DNA from: Hygrophila difformis
Lineage: Eukaryota > Streptophyta > Magnoliopsida > Lamiales > Acanthaceae
Assembly (NCBI GenBank): GCA_030278955.1
Contig: JAOANR010000003.1
Span: 52,982,902-53,046,901, forward strand
Direction: 5' to 3'
DNA length: 64,000 bases
A model generated the notes under the pieces. That model ran no database searches and was not told the origin of the DNA. It saw nothing but the letters and a program-made list of their open reading frames with translations. Every line of letters starts with the position of its first letter. Within the stretch, counting starts at the first letter, position 1. Positions 1 through 11,800 of the stretch are shown one piece after another. The position numbers and the translations under genes are program-made.

Positions 1-1590
1 ATCTTAGCATCTATGAAATAAATAATCATGCAAATTGAAAACAAAGAAGTAACATATAACATTTTAAATTACATAATCAACAAATTCATAGTTGGGTACA
101 ACACTTTTGCATGTCAAATCAACAGAAACTACTGACCATGGGGCAGATGAATCTCTCAAATAATAAGTTTCTTTTGTGCTAGTGTGCCAAACAAGTTGAA
201 TCGCTTGCATTATTTCCGGAATATTTTTCATTCTTCAAGCATTTTTTTAAAAATTTATTAAACTTTCGATACTGGAAGGTTTTTATTCCGCATGACATTC
301 GTCTCAATAAATTTGAAGTCAACGAGTGAAAAGAGGCAATGAAGAATACTTTTCTTGCAGGGTTTGAATGTGAATTCCAATACGGGAATGTAAAAATAGA
401 GAGATTAGGGCTTTTACTTATTTGAGTGATTTGTGGATTCACATTGTGAGATTTATTTAACACAAAAGATAAAAACTCAGTTGGTTATGCTATTGACACC
501 TTTTTTTACAAAGCACATATAAAATCCATGCCAATTACATAATTACTTACATACTTCAATATTGCCAATATTGTGTTATTACAATAAAATATTTATTTGT
601 AGTATTCAAATTAACATAGAATAGAAAGAAAAAATGAAATTAAAGCTCATGCCAAACATTCCATGAAACAACATACATATTGCGAATTTAGCATTGCAAA
701 ATTGTTCTATAATAAACCCACACAACAGTCCAGTGCATCGGCATTTGAAATGGATCAAGCATCATCTCTTCAATCGTATACCAATACTTGCATTGCACAA
801 GAAGTGAGCGAACACATAATTAGCCAATAAAAAATGAATGTAATCATTATTATTTATGTATTTATATGCATATTACGTGTACTCCTCATACTGTATATGA
901 AAATATGTATTTGTTTATCTTTCAATAGCAAGATTATTATAAATAAAAAAAAGTTGTGAATGGCATATATAAAATATACATTTACTAGTATTACAAAGAG
1001 AATAATACTATAATAATCTACTGTTGTTTTGAAAGTTTTTTTTTCAATTATAAATTCATATTTTTTTCCCTTGTCACCTACCAAGTTAGCAGTTACCCCT
1101 ATTATTTCTTCTTCTTCTAGGCGCCATTAGAAGTAGAGATTCAATAAAAACAGATTTGTTATGGTGCGGATATGATAATATCTTCACATACGAAATTTAT
1201 TCCTAACCGTTGATCAAAGAATAAAATTAATGGTCAAGATTAGTGGAAAGGGTAATATTGTAATTTTCAAATATTGAGTTCATCCCCCTCTGTTCCGCAC
1301 TGCTCTTCGATATTGGACAAGTTTATCTCGGAATGAGTGACCAGATAATCATGTTCAACATTTTTCTTCCATTTTGAGATGGGATCAGAGAATTTGTAGA
1401 CTTCATACAGTATTTGGCCTTCGCATCGCACAAAAGTTTTCTGCAATCATTCTCTGAATTTTCATTGATAATGATATGCTGCTATATGTGTCTCCATCTT
1501 CGGCACCAAGCGGAAAGCCATATGCCTACCCCGATTGTCTTAACTAGTTTCCTGGGATTACAACTACCTTAGAGAAGAACTTGCCTGTCC
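1..1590. other. AT-rich flank, no gene recognised
   Basis: AT-rich sequence left of the retrotransposon with no convincing coding region; open frames here are short and of low complexity. The minus strand around 300-480 has a CCCTAAT-rich leader-like stretch and a 94-codon frame (179-463), but I recognise no domain and see no supporting splice sites. Around 1205-1250 there is a CCGTTGATC...AATGGTCAAGATT segment of the kind common in plant repeats. Confidence 0.5.
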
Positions 1591-1594
1591 CTCG

Positions 1595-1905
1595 AATCCC
1601 ATCGCTGAAATATATATGATTGTATCGTTGAAAATATAAGATCCAGTATCTGAAATGTATAGGGGTTTGTTGCTTAAATTCGGTCGCTGAAATTTAATGT
1701 TTCTATCGCTTAAACATATTGGACCCCGTCGCTGAATGTATGGTATTCTGTCGCTTAAAAGGTATGGAGTTCTCTTAACTTCGTTTATTGCGCTTTTAGT
1801 TCTTTAAGGTAGTCTCCCTTCTAACTTTCCCTTGCTATTATGAGTTTTGCTTTCTTTTGTTGAGTTAGGACCCTAACTTCATATAGGACTTCCTATCGCT
1901 GAAAT
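1595..1905 (+). repeat. Cluster of degenerate TCGCTGAAA words (left flank)
   Basis: About nine variants of (A/G)TCGCTGAAAT or TCGCTTAAA occur near 1602, 1625, 1647, 1668, 1682, 1705, 1728, 1750 and 1890. The reverse complement of the same word is clustered on the other side of the retrotransposon (27050-27330). Opposed clusters of this kind resemble the sub-terminal repeats of a DNA transposon, which suggests the retrotransposon landed inside an older element. Its ends were not located. Confidence 0.5.
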
Positions 1906-2015
1906 GAGCTCATTTTAAACATGCATCAACAAGAAATAAATGCTTAGAAGGCGACATAAGTGACGCCAAATGAACTGGAGATGGAAGTATTCATGATTTA
2001 GGGTTTGATTGATTG

Positions 2016-2020
2016 AATAG
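2016..2020. repeat. Left target site duplication AATAG
   Basis: AATAG directly precedes the TG of the 5' LTR and is repeated exactly after the CA of the 3' LTR (26847-26851). Five base pairs is the usual target duplication for Ty3/gypsy elements, so both LTRs come from one insertion. Confidence 0.95.
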
Positions 2021-2353
2021 TGATAATGGCCAAAATTGTCCATTATTTCCAATCCATTTTCGTGTCTGAGACGGACATTTTGATCGCAATCCCATCTTAT
2101 TTTAATGAGAAAGCAGTTGAATTCGACAGATTGATGCAAGTTTGTAAGAATAATAAGCTGGTAATGAAAGACACAAAAATATGCAATTTTAATTGCATTT
2201 GTGTTAGAAAAATCCAAAAACATGAAAAAAGGAAAAAGAAAAGAAAAAGGAATGAAAAGATGGGCAAAAGAATAAAATAGCCCACGAAAATAAAAAAGAT
2301 GGGAAAAAGAATGAAAATCCCACAAACTGAAATTTTGGTTAAGTGTTGAAGAC

Positions 2354-2757
2354 CAATTCGGTCTATACACAATTCGGCCTAAACCGAATTGCTCATTAGA
2401 CCGAATTACTGAATAGAAGTGTTGAAGAATAAAAGAGCAACCAATTCGGTCTGTGGTAATTCGGTCTATACCGAATTGACCCCTAGACCGAATTGCACTT
2501 TGGAAAGAAGAAGACCCTGAGCAGAAAGGAAAAGAAGGAGTTCGATCTATGCAATTCGGTCTAGGCCGAATTGATTGCATAGATCGAATTGCCTCAAAGC
2601 AAGGAAGCCAAGCAGGAGCCATCATCAGTTCGACAAAGGCCAATTCGGTCTACCCATAGACCGAATCACCACATTTCATGCTCAAGATCAAGGAGAAAGA
2701 CCTCATGTCACCAATTCGGTCTAAACCGAACTACTTGAGGAGACCGAACCACATTCG
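2354..2757. repeat. Palindrome cluster A in 5' LTR
   Basis: About fifteen copies of the half-site AATTCGGTCT or its complement AGACCGAATT, many joined as inverted pairs. Paired centres lie near 2380, 2467, 2562, 2654 and 2722, so spacing is about 69-95 bp. The cluster lies about 80-90 bp upstream of the LTR TATA box, in the U3 position where regulatory sites are expected. The function is not known to me. Confidence 0.9.
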
Positions 2758-2834
2758 AAATTGCAGCTTTGAGCACGTGAGAAATGCATGGCACTGTGGA
2801 TGGGCCCTGATGGGCCTAGGGTTCCGAGAAGAAG

Positions 2835-2842
2835 TATAAAAG
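2835..2842 (+). promoter_or_regulatory. LTR TATA box
   Basis: TATAAAAG in an otherwise unremarkable stretch, about 815 bp from the LTR start and about 80 bp downstream of palindrome cluster A. It is the best candidate for the promoter of the genomic retrotransposon RNA. The same word is present in the 3' LTR at 22641-22648. Confidence 0.65.
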
Positions 2843-3730
2843 CTGACCTTCCTGAACAAAAAAAAACATACAGACAAACACTTGGACGTTTTGCTGGGAG
2901 ACAAAAAGAAGGAACAGAAGGTGTTCTCCACCCCTTAAGGGTTAGGTGGGTAGTTTAGTTTAGTTATTTTATTTTCGAGTTTGTAGTGTAGTTTTATTGC
3001 TTTGAGCTTAGTTTATCTTCATAGAAGCTTGTCACTACCTTTAGTGTAGCCATTACCATAAACTTTAAATGCTTTGTAGTTATAATGAACCCTACCTTCA
3101 AGCTAATGATGGTTTTAGGGTTATTTGTTGCTTTCAAGTGTCAATACAAGAAAGAATCCAGAAATGGGTTTTTATTTCAAGTGTTTGACACTTATTTAAT
3201 GCTTTCCTTAGCAATAAATGTTATAATGTTTGTTTGTTTCAACTAGGTTACATTTATTATGTCCTAGTTGATTTACATTCTCAATAAATGCATGTTTAGT
3301 GGGTTTTTGGCTTGTTCTTACACCTTAGTGATTCAAATGAGTGTTCTTAGGTTTTAGATGATTTTAGGCTTGTTAGAATTTATTCTCATGTTTATTCAGT
3401 TGCTGTTTTATTCTCTTTTTGTTAGCTTATTGTTGCCTTAGATAATGTAGGTGTTCTTATTTTTATGCATGTGTTCTTATTATTTATTAGTTGTTTAGGT
3501 CTTTAATCTTTGATTGCTTGTTTGTAGAATTAAGGTTTGTTTCATGCCAATACCTGCTAGCCACGTAACCTACTATGCCTATTTTCCTTAAAACACTCAT
3601 TAGTGTGGCTGTGAGGTGACATTGATGTGAAATGAAGGATTTGGTAAATCTTATTCATCATGAACCACACAATGTAAACCGAACCTGCACTTATGAGTTA
3701 AAAATATCTTTTATGAGAGAAAAGACATGC

Positions 3731-4302
3731 AATTCGATTTGAGGCAATTCGGTCTAAACCGAATTGCCCATGAGAATGGAATTACATGGCAAAAATATTT
3801 GTCGAATGCCTTGTCTGAAAATTTATATGCAATTCGATCTAGGTAATTCGGTCTATACCGAATTGCCCATGAGACCAAATTGCATAGCAAAAATTGTTCT
3901 CATATAGTGCACAAGCAATTCGGTATGTGCGAATTCGGTTTAGACCGAATTCCTCCCATAGATCGAATTGACCTTGTACACCATATTGTATGCATTCCAT
4001 CCCTTCATGCCTTAGTTTATTTTCTTTGTCTCACCAATTCGAATTGTCCAATTCGGTATAGACCGAATTCAATTGGCAATTCAAATTATCCTCATTTTTG
4101 GGTAAATGCCTTAGCCAAATTTGAGTAAAGTAATGACTTCGTCAATTCGAATTGTCCAATTCGGTTTAGACCGAATTGCTCTGACAATTCGAATTAGAGG
4201 ATGTTTCATGCCTTTACTAGGACTAATTGGGCATGGTGTTACTTCATACCTCATGCATCCTCAATTCGGCCTAATTTGCATTTTGCCCAATAGACCGAAT
4301 TG
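3731..4302. repeat. Palindrome cluster B in 5' LTR
   Basis: A second cluster with paired centres near 3755, 3854, 3941, 4059 and 4167, plus a split pair at 4262-4302. Mean spacing is about 100 bp. Several units have outer half-sites such as AATTCGAT or AATTCGAATT. It lies about 900 bp downstream of the LTR TATA box, so it would be transcribed and could fold into a series of hairpins. Confidence 0.9.
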
Positions 4303-6550
4303 CTTTCTTCCTTCTACTTTCAAAACTCCAAAAAATTTTATTACTCGAGTTGTGTAAGTTGCATGCGTATAGTGGGCCTATGCCTATTACACCTAATTTT
4401 ATCCATTACACATCTCAACTCATTAGTGTCTATTTATTGTGTGACTAACTCTCACACAATACCAAAAACATTTTCTTAACTTTGTTTATTTTCCCTTTCA
4501 TTGTGTGTATGAACAGCTAGTAAGAAATATATCAGACTAATGTTGGCGGGTATTCCCATACGGATAACTAGCTCGTATTCTGAATATTAATTACTAGTTG
4601 TTATTTTGCATGGTTCGGATAGTGGTCGGTGGAAACCTTGGCGGTTCGTCCATCCGGGATTATGACAGCTGCTCAGCTGACTCCTATCCAGATACAGTTT
4701 TCTTTTCTTTACCTTAATTTCAAACCTGAATCTAGAGTTGTAGTAATAATAGATAATATATGCCAATGTTATCTAATAATTATTACAATAATAGAACATG
4801 TGGGTTTTAATCCAGATTCACGGACAGTGAAGTCTAAGATGACGGCGACAACTGTCATTTAAGGCATTCTACTGTCTAAAAATCATTCCATCTGGAATAC
4901 TTGGGACCCGGATAGCAGATGTTTGCCGTCCGGATAACCCCAATTATTTATGGCAATCTCTTTAGCCATTTTCTTCGTATCTCTGGCTAATTCATCTTTG
5001 TGTATCAAATTCTGTCTAACCCCACCATATATTTTGGGGTAATTTATTTTACTTCACATATACATGTATGCATGATATTATTATGTAGATATTGTGGTCT
5101 ATAATATTTTGGAGATCCTCCTCCTTGGACATAGAAGCCTTGATTTAAATCAGATGCTGCATAATAACTTTCCACAAAAATCACTTCATAAAATCCGGAT
5201 CTGAGTAAGGGATAAATTCGACAGTTATGACTAATTCATATTCTACTGGGGGTTGATTTTGAGAACTTAGAAGCAGAGTCAGCGATTAGGTCTCACCTAG
5301 ACTGAAAGGATCTTTGTTTAGTTGAGAGTTTAGTACTTGTTTAGGGAATGATTTTCAAATATCTATTTGTTTCGCAAAATTACTGTGTGTTGGAAATCTT
5401 GTATTAAGTGTTGCATCGAATCAATGTCCACTTGGATTCGGATAATATGTGATAAATAATATTGGAGAAACAACATATAGGCCTTGGTTAATTTCTAAGG
5501 TAAGGTTGACTATTCTTTCAACTACTATCTTCCTCCGCCAAAGCTTAAAATTGAGTCTTGATTGAGTACATTCGGAATAGATCTTCATAGGTCTGTTCCA
5601 CTCATGTTTGTATCTCGTAACTACCCGGATGTTATAAGCCATGTGGCTTACTAACATTTGGGAAGTTCTAAATCTGCATCTGGTCACCAAGACCAGGGGC
5701 TCTTTTATACTAACGGAATGTGATGATCTTTTAAGACTTCCGAGTGATAGGTTTTAAATGCTTTATTTACTGCTTTCTTTATCGCTTTCTTTAAAATGCT
5801 TTCATAGAGGTCACTCGGAAGAATTAGAGGTTGGCCGCCGGTTGTAAGGTTTAAGAGTTATGGATTAGTTCGGGATTAAATTTAAACTTTGGGTGTGACA
5901 AGGGGGATGATAGGAGTACTTGGCATATCAACTAATGATATGTTAGGTGTTGCTTGTCCACCACATATGACTAACATACTCTTGCAAGGCATTGCAAGGG
6001 GAGTTATTAATCTGTGGTATCTTAGAAATTGAGGTCTTAAGAGCATGTAAATTCTGACTGTAAGTATCTGTCTGTCAAAGGGAACATAGTCCAGAAAGCA
6101 TGAGAGTTAGCTAACTGATGAATTATCCCAACCAAAGATCTGTGTAATTAAAATGGAAGTTTAATTGTGTTTCATCTGAATCTTGTCCAATCTTTATTAT
6201 TTTCTCCCTGTCCCTTCTGTCACATTTTAAATCTGCTTTCGTAGAGTAATTTTATTCGCTTTCTTAGCATAATTCTTATTGATTTCTAAGAATAGAATTT
6301 AATCGCTTTTTAGACTAAAGTTACCATGCTTTGTAGAATAATTTTACTGCTTTCTTAGTCTAGTTTAAATTATTGTCAAGTAGTTGTTAGAAATCATTGC
6401 AAAACTTGAATCGAGTAACCGAGTGGAAAATCTTAGTAAACGACGTGGGCCCTGCTTCTATCGCACATCCTCCAGTGAACGATCCGGTCTTACTATAAAT
6501 TACTGCAATTTTTGACACTGTGCGCTTTTGGGGGCACAGTTTCTTAACAC

Positions 6551-6892
6551 GAGTAATAAAAACGTGACAACCTATAATATATCCCTAATCCCAACTCCAT
6601 CTTCATAAATTGGTTTCATTAAATAAAATTAAAAACCAGGATTATGATTTTTCAGAAAATACTCATATAGTGGGAACTTGTCAAAAGTTTCATGGCAAGG
6701 AACTTCATGACATGAAATTATGAAAAGTTTCATGGCGCCGTTGCCGGGGACCTTCAGTGTGGCAGACAGATGTAATAAATGATACTATATTAAGTATTGA
6801 GCATTGATGTGTCAAGATTGAACTGTCTATCCCGGCTGCACCATGAAATTTGTCAAAAGTTTCATGCCGGGGAGGTCCACAGCGCCGTTTGA
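6551..6892 (+). repeat. Embedded copies of LTR end + primer site + leader
   Basis: The last ~140 bp of the LTR (GAGTAATAAAA...TCAAAAGTTTCA, 6911-7032) and the following primer site are matched by an earlier copy inside the LTR at 6551-6750. That copy includes an exact 18-nt primer-site match at 6733-6750, exactly 300 bp before the real one. A third, damaged copy at 6850-6892 has the LTR end, a shortened primer site and the leader words GGGGAGG...CAGCGCCGTTT found after the real primer site (7046-7070). The LTR appears to have grown by taking in primer-site and leader sequence. Confidence 0.85.
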
Positions 6893-7032
6893 AATCAAAG
6901 TATCCCACATGAGTAATAAAAAGTGAAATATATCCTTAAACCCCTTTCCCACGAATCATAACTCTTTTCTTTTAATAAATTTAACTTGGGATATTTTAGA
7001 AATACTCGTGTAGGAAATTGTCAAAAGTTTCA

Positions 7033-7050
7033 TGGCGCCGTTGCCGGGGA
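7033..7050 (+). other. Primer-binding site (tRNA-Asp)
   Basis: TGGCGCCGTTGCCGGGGA starts directly after the CA of the 5' LTR. It is complementary to the 3' end of plant tRNA-Asp including CCA, the primer type known for Athila elements. Confidence 0.93.
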
Positions 7051-7202
7051 GGATGCAGCGCCGTTTATTAAGAGAACTACACTCCTGATTTACTCATAGA
7101 TAGTTTTTGTATATATTCGTGAACCATTACTAACCTAGGGGTTGTGCAGGTGCTGTCAAATCTTGATACAAACTGCTTATGCAAAGGAGAAAGGCCACAT
7201 AG

Positions 7203-8870
7203 CCTGAGCTACCGTTCGATCTAGAAATAGAAAGGACCGCTCGCCAACTGAGGGCGCAAGCCAGACGAAGGAAAGAGCAGGAAGCCCGGACTCGTACCTC
7301 ACCCGAAACCACAAGCAGTGAAATATCCGATATGGCAGAGAACCAAGACATTCCCCCGATCTTACCAATAGACCAACCACCCAATAATCCTGGTAATGGA
7401 GCTGATGGGGGTATGGTAGAACACCCGAATCGTGCCAACGAGGAGGAAAATCTACCTAATCCAAATCAGCAACAGTATCAGCAGTTCCACCAACAACCAC
7501 CACCCCCTAACCAATATAACCAACAAAACCAAAATATACCAAACCAGCAATACCAAAATCAAGCCTTCAATCAGGACCAGTTCCAAAACAACCCTCATGA
7601 TCCTGAAAATCTGTTCCAACAGAATCCCAACTATCACTAGCAGTATCAAAACCAAGCAGAGCAAGGAAATCAACAGCAGCAAGCAGCAGCTGATTTTATG
7701 CAGCCCATCATGGAGCCCTATCTGGATAGGCCTGGGAGAGCACAATTTCCTGCACGCAATTTTGAGCTCAAACCAGCACTCATCAACCTGGTGCAAAACA
7801 ACCAATTTTGCGGTGCAAATCATGAGGATCCCCATGATCATCTCCAAACCTTCCTGGAGCTCTGTGACACAATAAAAAATCAGGGAGTCTCACCTGATGC
7901 TATAAGACTAATGTTGTTTTCCTTTTCTTTGTTTAGTGGTGCCAGGGATTGGTATAAATCATTGCCCATAAATCAGAGGAGTACCTGGGCAGATTTGATG
8001 AGGAGTTTTCTGTTAAAGTACTTTCCTGAATCTAAGATAGACGAGGGACGAGAGAAAATTGGAGAGTTCAAGATGAAGCCGGACGAGTCATTGTACGACG
8101 CAAAGGAGAGGTTCGCCAGCCTCTTGAGGCGATGCCCCCAACACGGATATCAACCGTGGGAGCAACTGAGGAAATTCTATGGAGGACTCACCCATCCATG
8201 GAGAATGATGTTGGACGCTGCAGGAGGAAGGCATTTACTCCATTTGCCCATGGATCAAGCCTGGGAAAAGATTGAGACAATGTCTGTCAACAGATCTGTA
8301 TTGAACAGCAGTGACAAGAAGGCGGACCCTCCTAGAAAAGTTTTTGTTGTGGGTGAAGGAAAAACGGATTTCGAAAAATTGCTGGAACAGGTAGCTGCGA
8401 TACAGCTAGGACAGGAGAAAGGAAAGGGAACAGGTACTTCTCAGGCAGGAGTCTCATCTAGCCAAGTGCAAGCACAGCAATCGGGAGCAATTTGTGGGCT
8501 CTGTCAAGGACCACATCCAACTGACACATGCCAACAACTAGCTACCGAAAGCTGCAATTACGCAGGGAACTACCAGAACCGCCACCCCAACCTCTCCTAT
8601 TCCAACAACAATGCACTCAACGCGCATTTGTTAACACAGCCAAACTAGCCTAACCAGTTCGCAAACCAGAACCTTCAGCATAACTTCAGACCTCAGAACC
8701 AAGGATTCGTTCAGCAGAGAGTTCAGAACTTCCAGAATCAGAACCAGAACTTTCAACCCCATATCCAACAGAGGCCCAACCAAAACCAAGGCCAGAATTT
8801 CCAAAACTTCCAAGCCCAACCTGATCAGAATCAGCAATATAACCAAAAGCCACCATCTCGCCTGGAGAAT
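7203..8870 (+). pseudogene. gag: Retrotransposon Gag (degraded)
   Basis: Structural protein that packages element RNA. The frame opens after a stop at 7200, and the first ATG is at 7332. The stretch before that ATG (LEIERTARQLR, then an Arg-rich segment) resembles the conserved start of Athila-type Gag, so the true start seems lost or altered. Then come a Gln/Asn-rich linker, the plant retrotransposon Gag domain (about 7740-8290, including GARDWYKSL and ESKIDEGREKIGEF), a zinc knuckle C-x2-C-x3-H-x4-C at 8493-8531, and a second Gln/Asn-rich stretch. In-frame TAG stops at 7638 and 8646 sit in Gln-rich contexts, as expected from C-to-T change of CAG. The reading frame continues into protease without a shift. 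Confidence 0.9.
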
Positions 8871-9887
8871 TTGATGACTGAGTTTATTTCCAATCAAAGG
8901 GAGATAAACCAGCAGTTGCAATCATCAATAAAAAATGTGGAGACGCAGAACAGAGGGAAAGGAACACTGCCGAGCAGCACTGAAGCCAACCCGCAATGCA
9001 AGGCAATCACATTGCGGGGAGGCAAGACTCTGAAGGGAAATGTTGGATCTGCAAAGAAGAAAGCTATGAAAGTAAAGGTTTCATTGGAGGTGGAAAAGGA
9101 AAAGGTTGAAGGAGATGAAAGTGTTGAGCTGGTAAAGGATAAATCAGATACAGCTAACTCGCAGGCTGAAGCTGCAAATGAAGCTGAAAAGGGTATGGGT
9201 GAAGGTACAACTTCCTTCTCTTTACCACCAAAAATTGATAATAATAAGTACATGCCAAGGGTGCTGTACCCTGCACGTCTTAAAAATAAGGAACATGACC
9301 TTAAATTCAAGAAATTTCTAGAACGGTTAAAGTCTGTAGAGATAACCATTCCTCTCGTGGAAATGATTTCAGAAATGCCCACCTATGTTAAGTTCTTGAA
9401 AGAATTGATTTCAGGGAAAAGGCAGGTAGAGCAGGAGGAGGTGATCATTCTCAACAGCACATGCGGTTCCATAGTTCAGAGGAAGCTACCCGAAAAGAAA
9501 GAGGACCCTGGGTGTTGCACGCTACTAGTACAGATTGGAAAGGCCAAAGTGAGCATGGGGTTATGTGATCTAGGATCCAGCATCAACGTGATGCCTCTAG
9601 CCATGGCGATTCGCCTAAGGCTCGGAGAGATTGAACCAGTCAAGATGAAACTGCAGCTGGCAGACAGATCAATCACTAAGCCCGTAGGAATCCTCAAGGA
9701 TGTGGTAGTCAAAACCGGCCAAGTTCTTTTCCCGGTTGACTTCATCATCCTTGACATTGAAGAGGACTCTGAAATGCCACTTATCCTGGGACGCCCGTTT
9801 TTGGCCACTGGCGGTGCACTGATTGATGCCACATCTGGAAGAGTCACATTGAGGGTAGACAATCGAGAAATCTCTTTTGACATGTAG
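8871..9887 (+). pseudogene. Aspartic protease region of polyprotein
   Basis: Continues the Gag frame. It begins with a charged linker (KAITLRGGKTL, then Lys/Glu-rich) and a retropepsin-like domain. The catalytic Asp is in CDLGSS (GAT at 9567-9569), a site of the D-L-G-A/S-S kind seen in Athila proteases, followed further on by the flap-side LILGRPFLAT motif near 9783. The segment itself is open, but a TAG at 9885 separates it from the RT region in the same frame. I take that as a mutation rather than programmed readthrough, because other stops are scattered along the element. Confidence 0.88.
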
Positions 9888-11800
9888 GAGCTGCAGAAAT
9901 TCCCGAATGAGGGATCTTATTCCATGTTTGATGTAATAGAAAGTAGGTGTGAGGACGAGAGCATAGACTCTATGACTGTGATGACGGACAAAGTTTCAAA
10001 ACAGGTACTGACGCCTGGAGGTGCTGAGCAACAAAGAAGCTGCAACGCTGTTCACTTCGAAGACCCTATCACTGGGGATCTTGAAGAGTTTGACGGTGTT
10101 GAATTCACTCCGGAGGAGGAAGAGAGCACCACGGAAGAGGAAGTGGACCCTGTACTGACACAGGGTCCTGAAGGTAAATCTGATCTCTCACCCCCAACCA
10201 TTTCTCGCAAATTACTACCTTCCGTTGAATGCCCGCCAGAACTTGAACTTAAAATACTTCCAGATCATCTTAAGTACGTTTTTCTCGCTGAACATAAAAG
10301 ATTACCGGTAATTGTGTCAGCTAAGCTGACACAAGAACAAGAAAAAGCTCTGGTAGACATTCTAAAGAAATATGTACATGCAATTAGATGGATCATTTCT
10401 GATATAAAAGGAATAAGCCCCTCTGTTTGCATGCACAGAATTTTAATAGAAGAGGAGTACAAGCCCTCTAGGCAACCACAAAGGCATCTGAACCCCCATA
10501 TGCAAGAAGTGGTAAGGAAAGAAGTTATCAAGCTCTTAGATGCTGGTATCATCTATCCTATATCTGACAGCAAATGGGTTAGCCCAGTGCAGGGAGTACC
10601 TAAGCGTGGGGGGATGTGCAAAACGACTAATGAGCAAGGAGAAGAAGTGGCGACACGTCCAATAACCGGTTGGAGAGTCTGCATCGACTACCGGAAGCTT
10701 AACACCGCTACGCGGAAGGATCATTTTCCCTTGCCATTCATTGATCAGATGCTGGAGAGGTTGGCCAGGAGGGAGTACTACTGCTTTTTGGATGGGTACT
10801 CTGGTTATAATCAGATTGTAATAGCTAGTGAAGATCATGATAAGACCACTTTCACGTGCCCATATGGAACTTTTGCGTACATGCCCTTTGGACTTTGCAA
10901 TGCGCCTGCCACTTTTCAGCGATGCATGATGTCTATCTTCTCAGAATTTATCGAAAAATGCATTGAAGTTTTCATGGATGACTTCTCTGTGTATGGAGAT
11001 ACTTTTGATGAATGTTTGACAAATCTTGCAAATATTTTAAAAAGATGCGAGGACACTAACCTAGTTCTAAACTGGGAGAAGTGCCATTTCATGGTCACCG
11101 AAGGAATAGTATTGGATCACCGCATCTCGCGCGCAGGCATCGAAGTCGATAGGGCCAAAGTCTCAGTCATATCCAACCTTCCATTACCAAACTCAATAAA
11201 AGCAGTTAGGAGTTTCTTAGGGCATGCCGGTTTTTACCGGAGATTCATTAAAGACTTTTCTAAAATTGCCAAGCCGCTCACTAATTTGCTTTGTAAAGAA
11301 AATTTTTTCGTAATAAGTGAAGTGTGTGTTCAAGCCTTTGACACGCTCAAGAAGATGTTGATTTATGCTGCAATAGTGCAACCACCCGATTGGTCAATGC
11401 CTTTCGAGGTCATGTGAGATGCAAGTGATCTCGCCGTGGGTACAGTTCTTGGGCAACATAAGAAAGGAAGGCACTGCGTGATTCATTACACCAGCCATGC
11501 CCTGACTGAAGCCCAAGTCAATTACACCACCACGGAGAAAGAGATGTATGATGTGGTTTTCGCGTTTGATAAATTCAGACAATACCTCATTGGTACGAAA
11601 ACAATAGTATACACCGATCACTCTGCACTGAGATACTTGTTCAGCAAACAAGACGCCAAACCTCGATTAATCAGGTGGGTACTTTTGTTGCAAGAATTTG
11701 ACATCATAATAAAAGATAGAAAAGGCAGAGACAATGGTGCTGCTGACCATTTGTCTCGAATAGAAAATGATAAAAATGAGATAGCCGTCAATGAAAATTT
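9888..11800 (+). pseudogene. pol: Reverse transcriptase and RNase H
   Basis: Makes cDNA from the element RNA and removes the template. An acidic linker (about 9924-10170) leads into RT with GWRVCIDYRKLN (about 10669), LDGYSGYNQI (about 10788) and the catalytic FMDD box at 10971-10982. In the block before FGLCNAPATF two residues usual for this lineage appear to be missing at the 10880/10881 junction (FAY-MPFG). The connection domain has SFLGHAGFYRRFIKDFSK. RNase H starts at DASD (11418) and includes TTEKEM and [13 protein letters not shown] at 11415 interrupts the frame just before DASD, where a Cys codon is usual. The same frame resumes at once. Confidence 0.92.

Larger units (their letters stand above)
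2021..7032 (+). repeat. 5' long terminal repeat (5012 bp)
   Basis: It begins TGATAATGG and ends GTTTCA, immediately before the primer-binding site. It aligns with 21827-26846 throughout, with about 70 substitutions and a few 1-3 base indels counted by eye. It contains two palindrome clusters (2354-2757 and 3731-4302), a TATA box at 2835, a run of GCTTTC-rich words near 5755-5810 and 6235-6365, and embedded copies of its own end plus the primer site (6551-6892). No open frame in it looks like a real gene. Confidence 0.95.

Noticed and set aside
2354..4302. CRISPR-like array
   Set aside because: The repeats are palindromes with irregular spacing, the spacers are not unique captured sequence, and the whole lies in a plant LTR; no cas genes.
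2020..5690. ORFs of 60-242 codons on both strands of the LTRs
   Set aside because: They run through the palindrome clusters and A-rich stretches, have no known domain and are explained by repeat composition; identical shadows occur in the other LTR.
9885..9887. Programmed readthrough of the TAG between protease and RT
   Set aside because: At least five other in-frame stops of the same kind occur along the element, so decay is simpler; no readthrough context was recognised.
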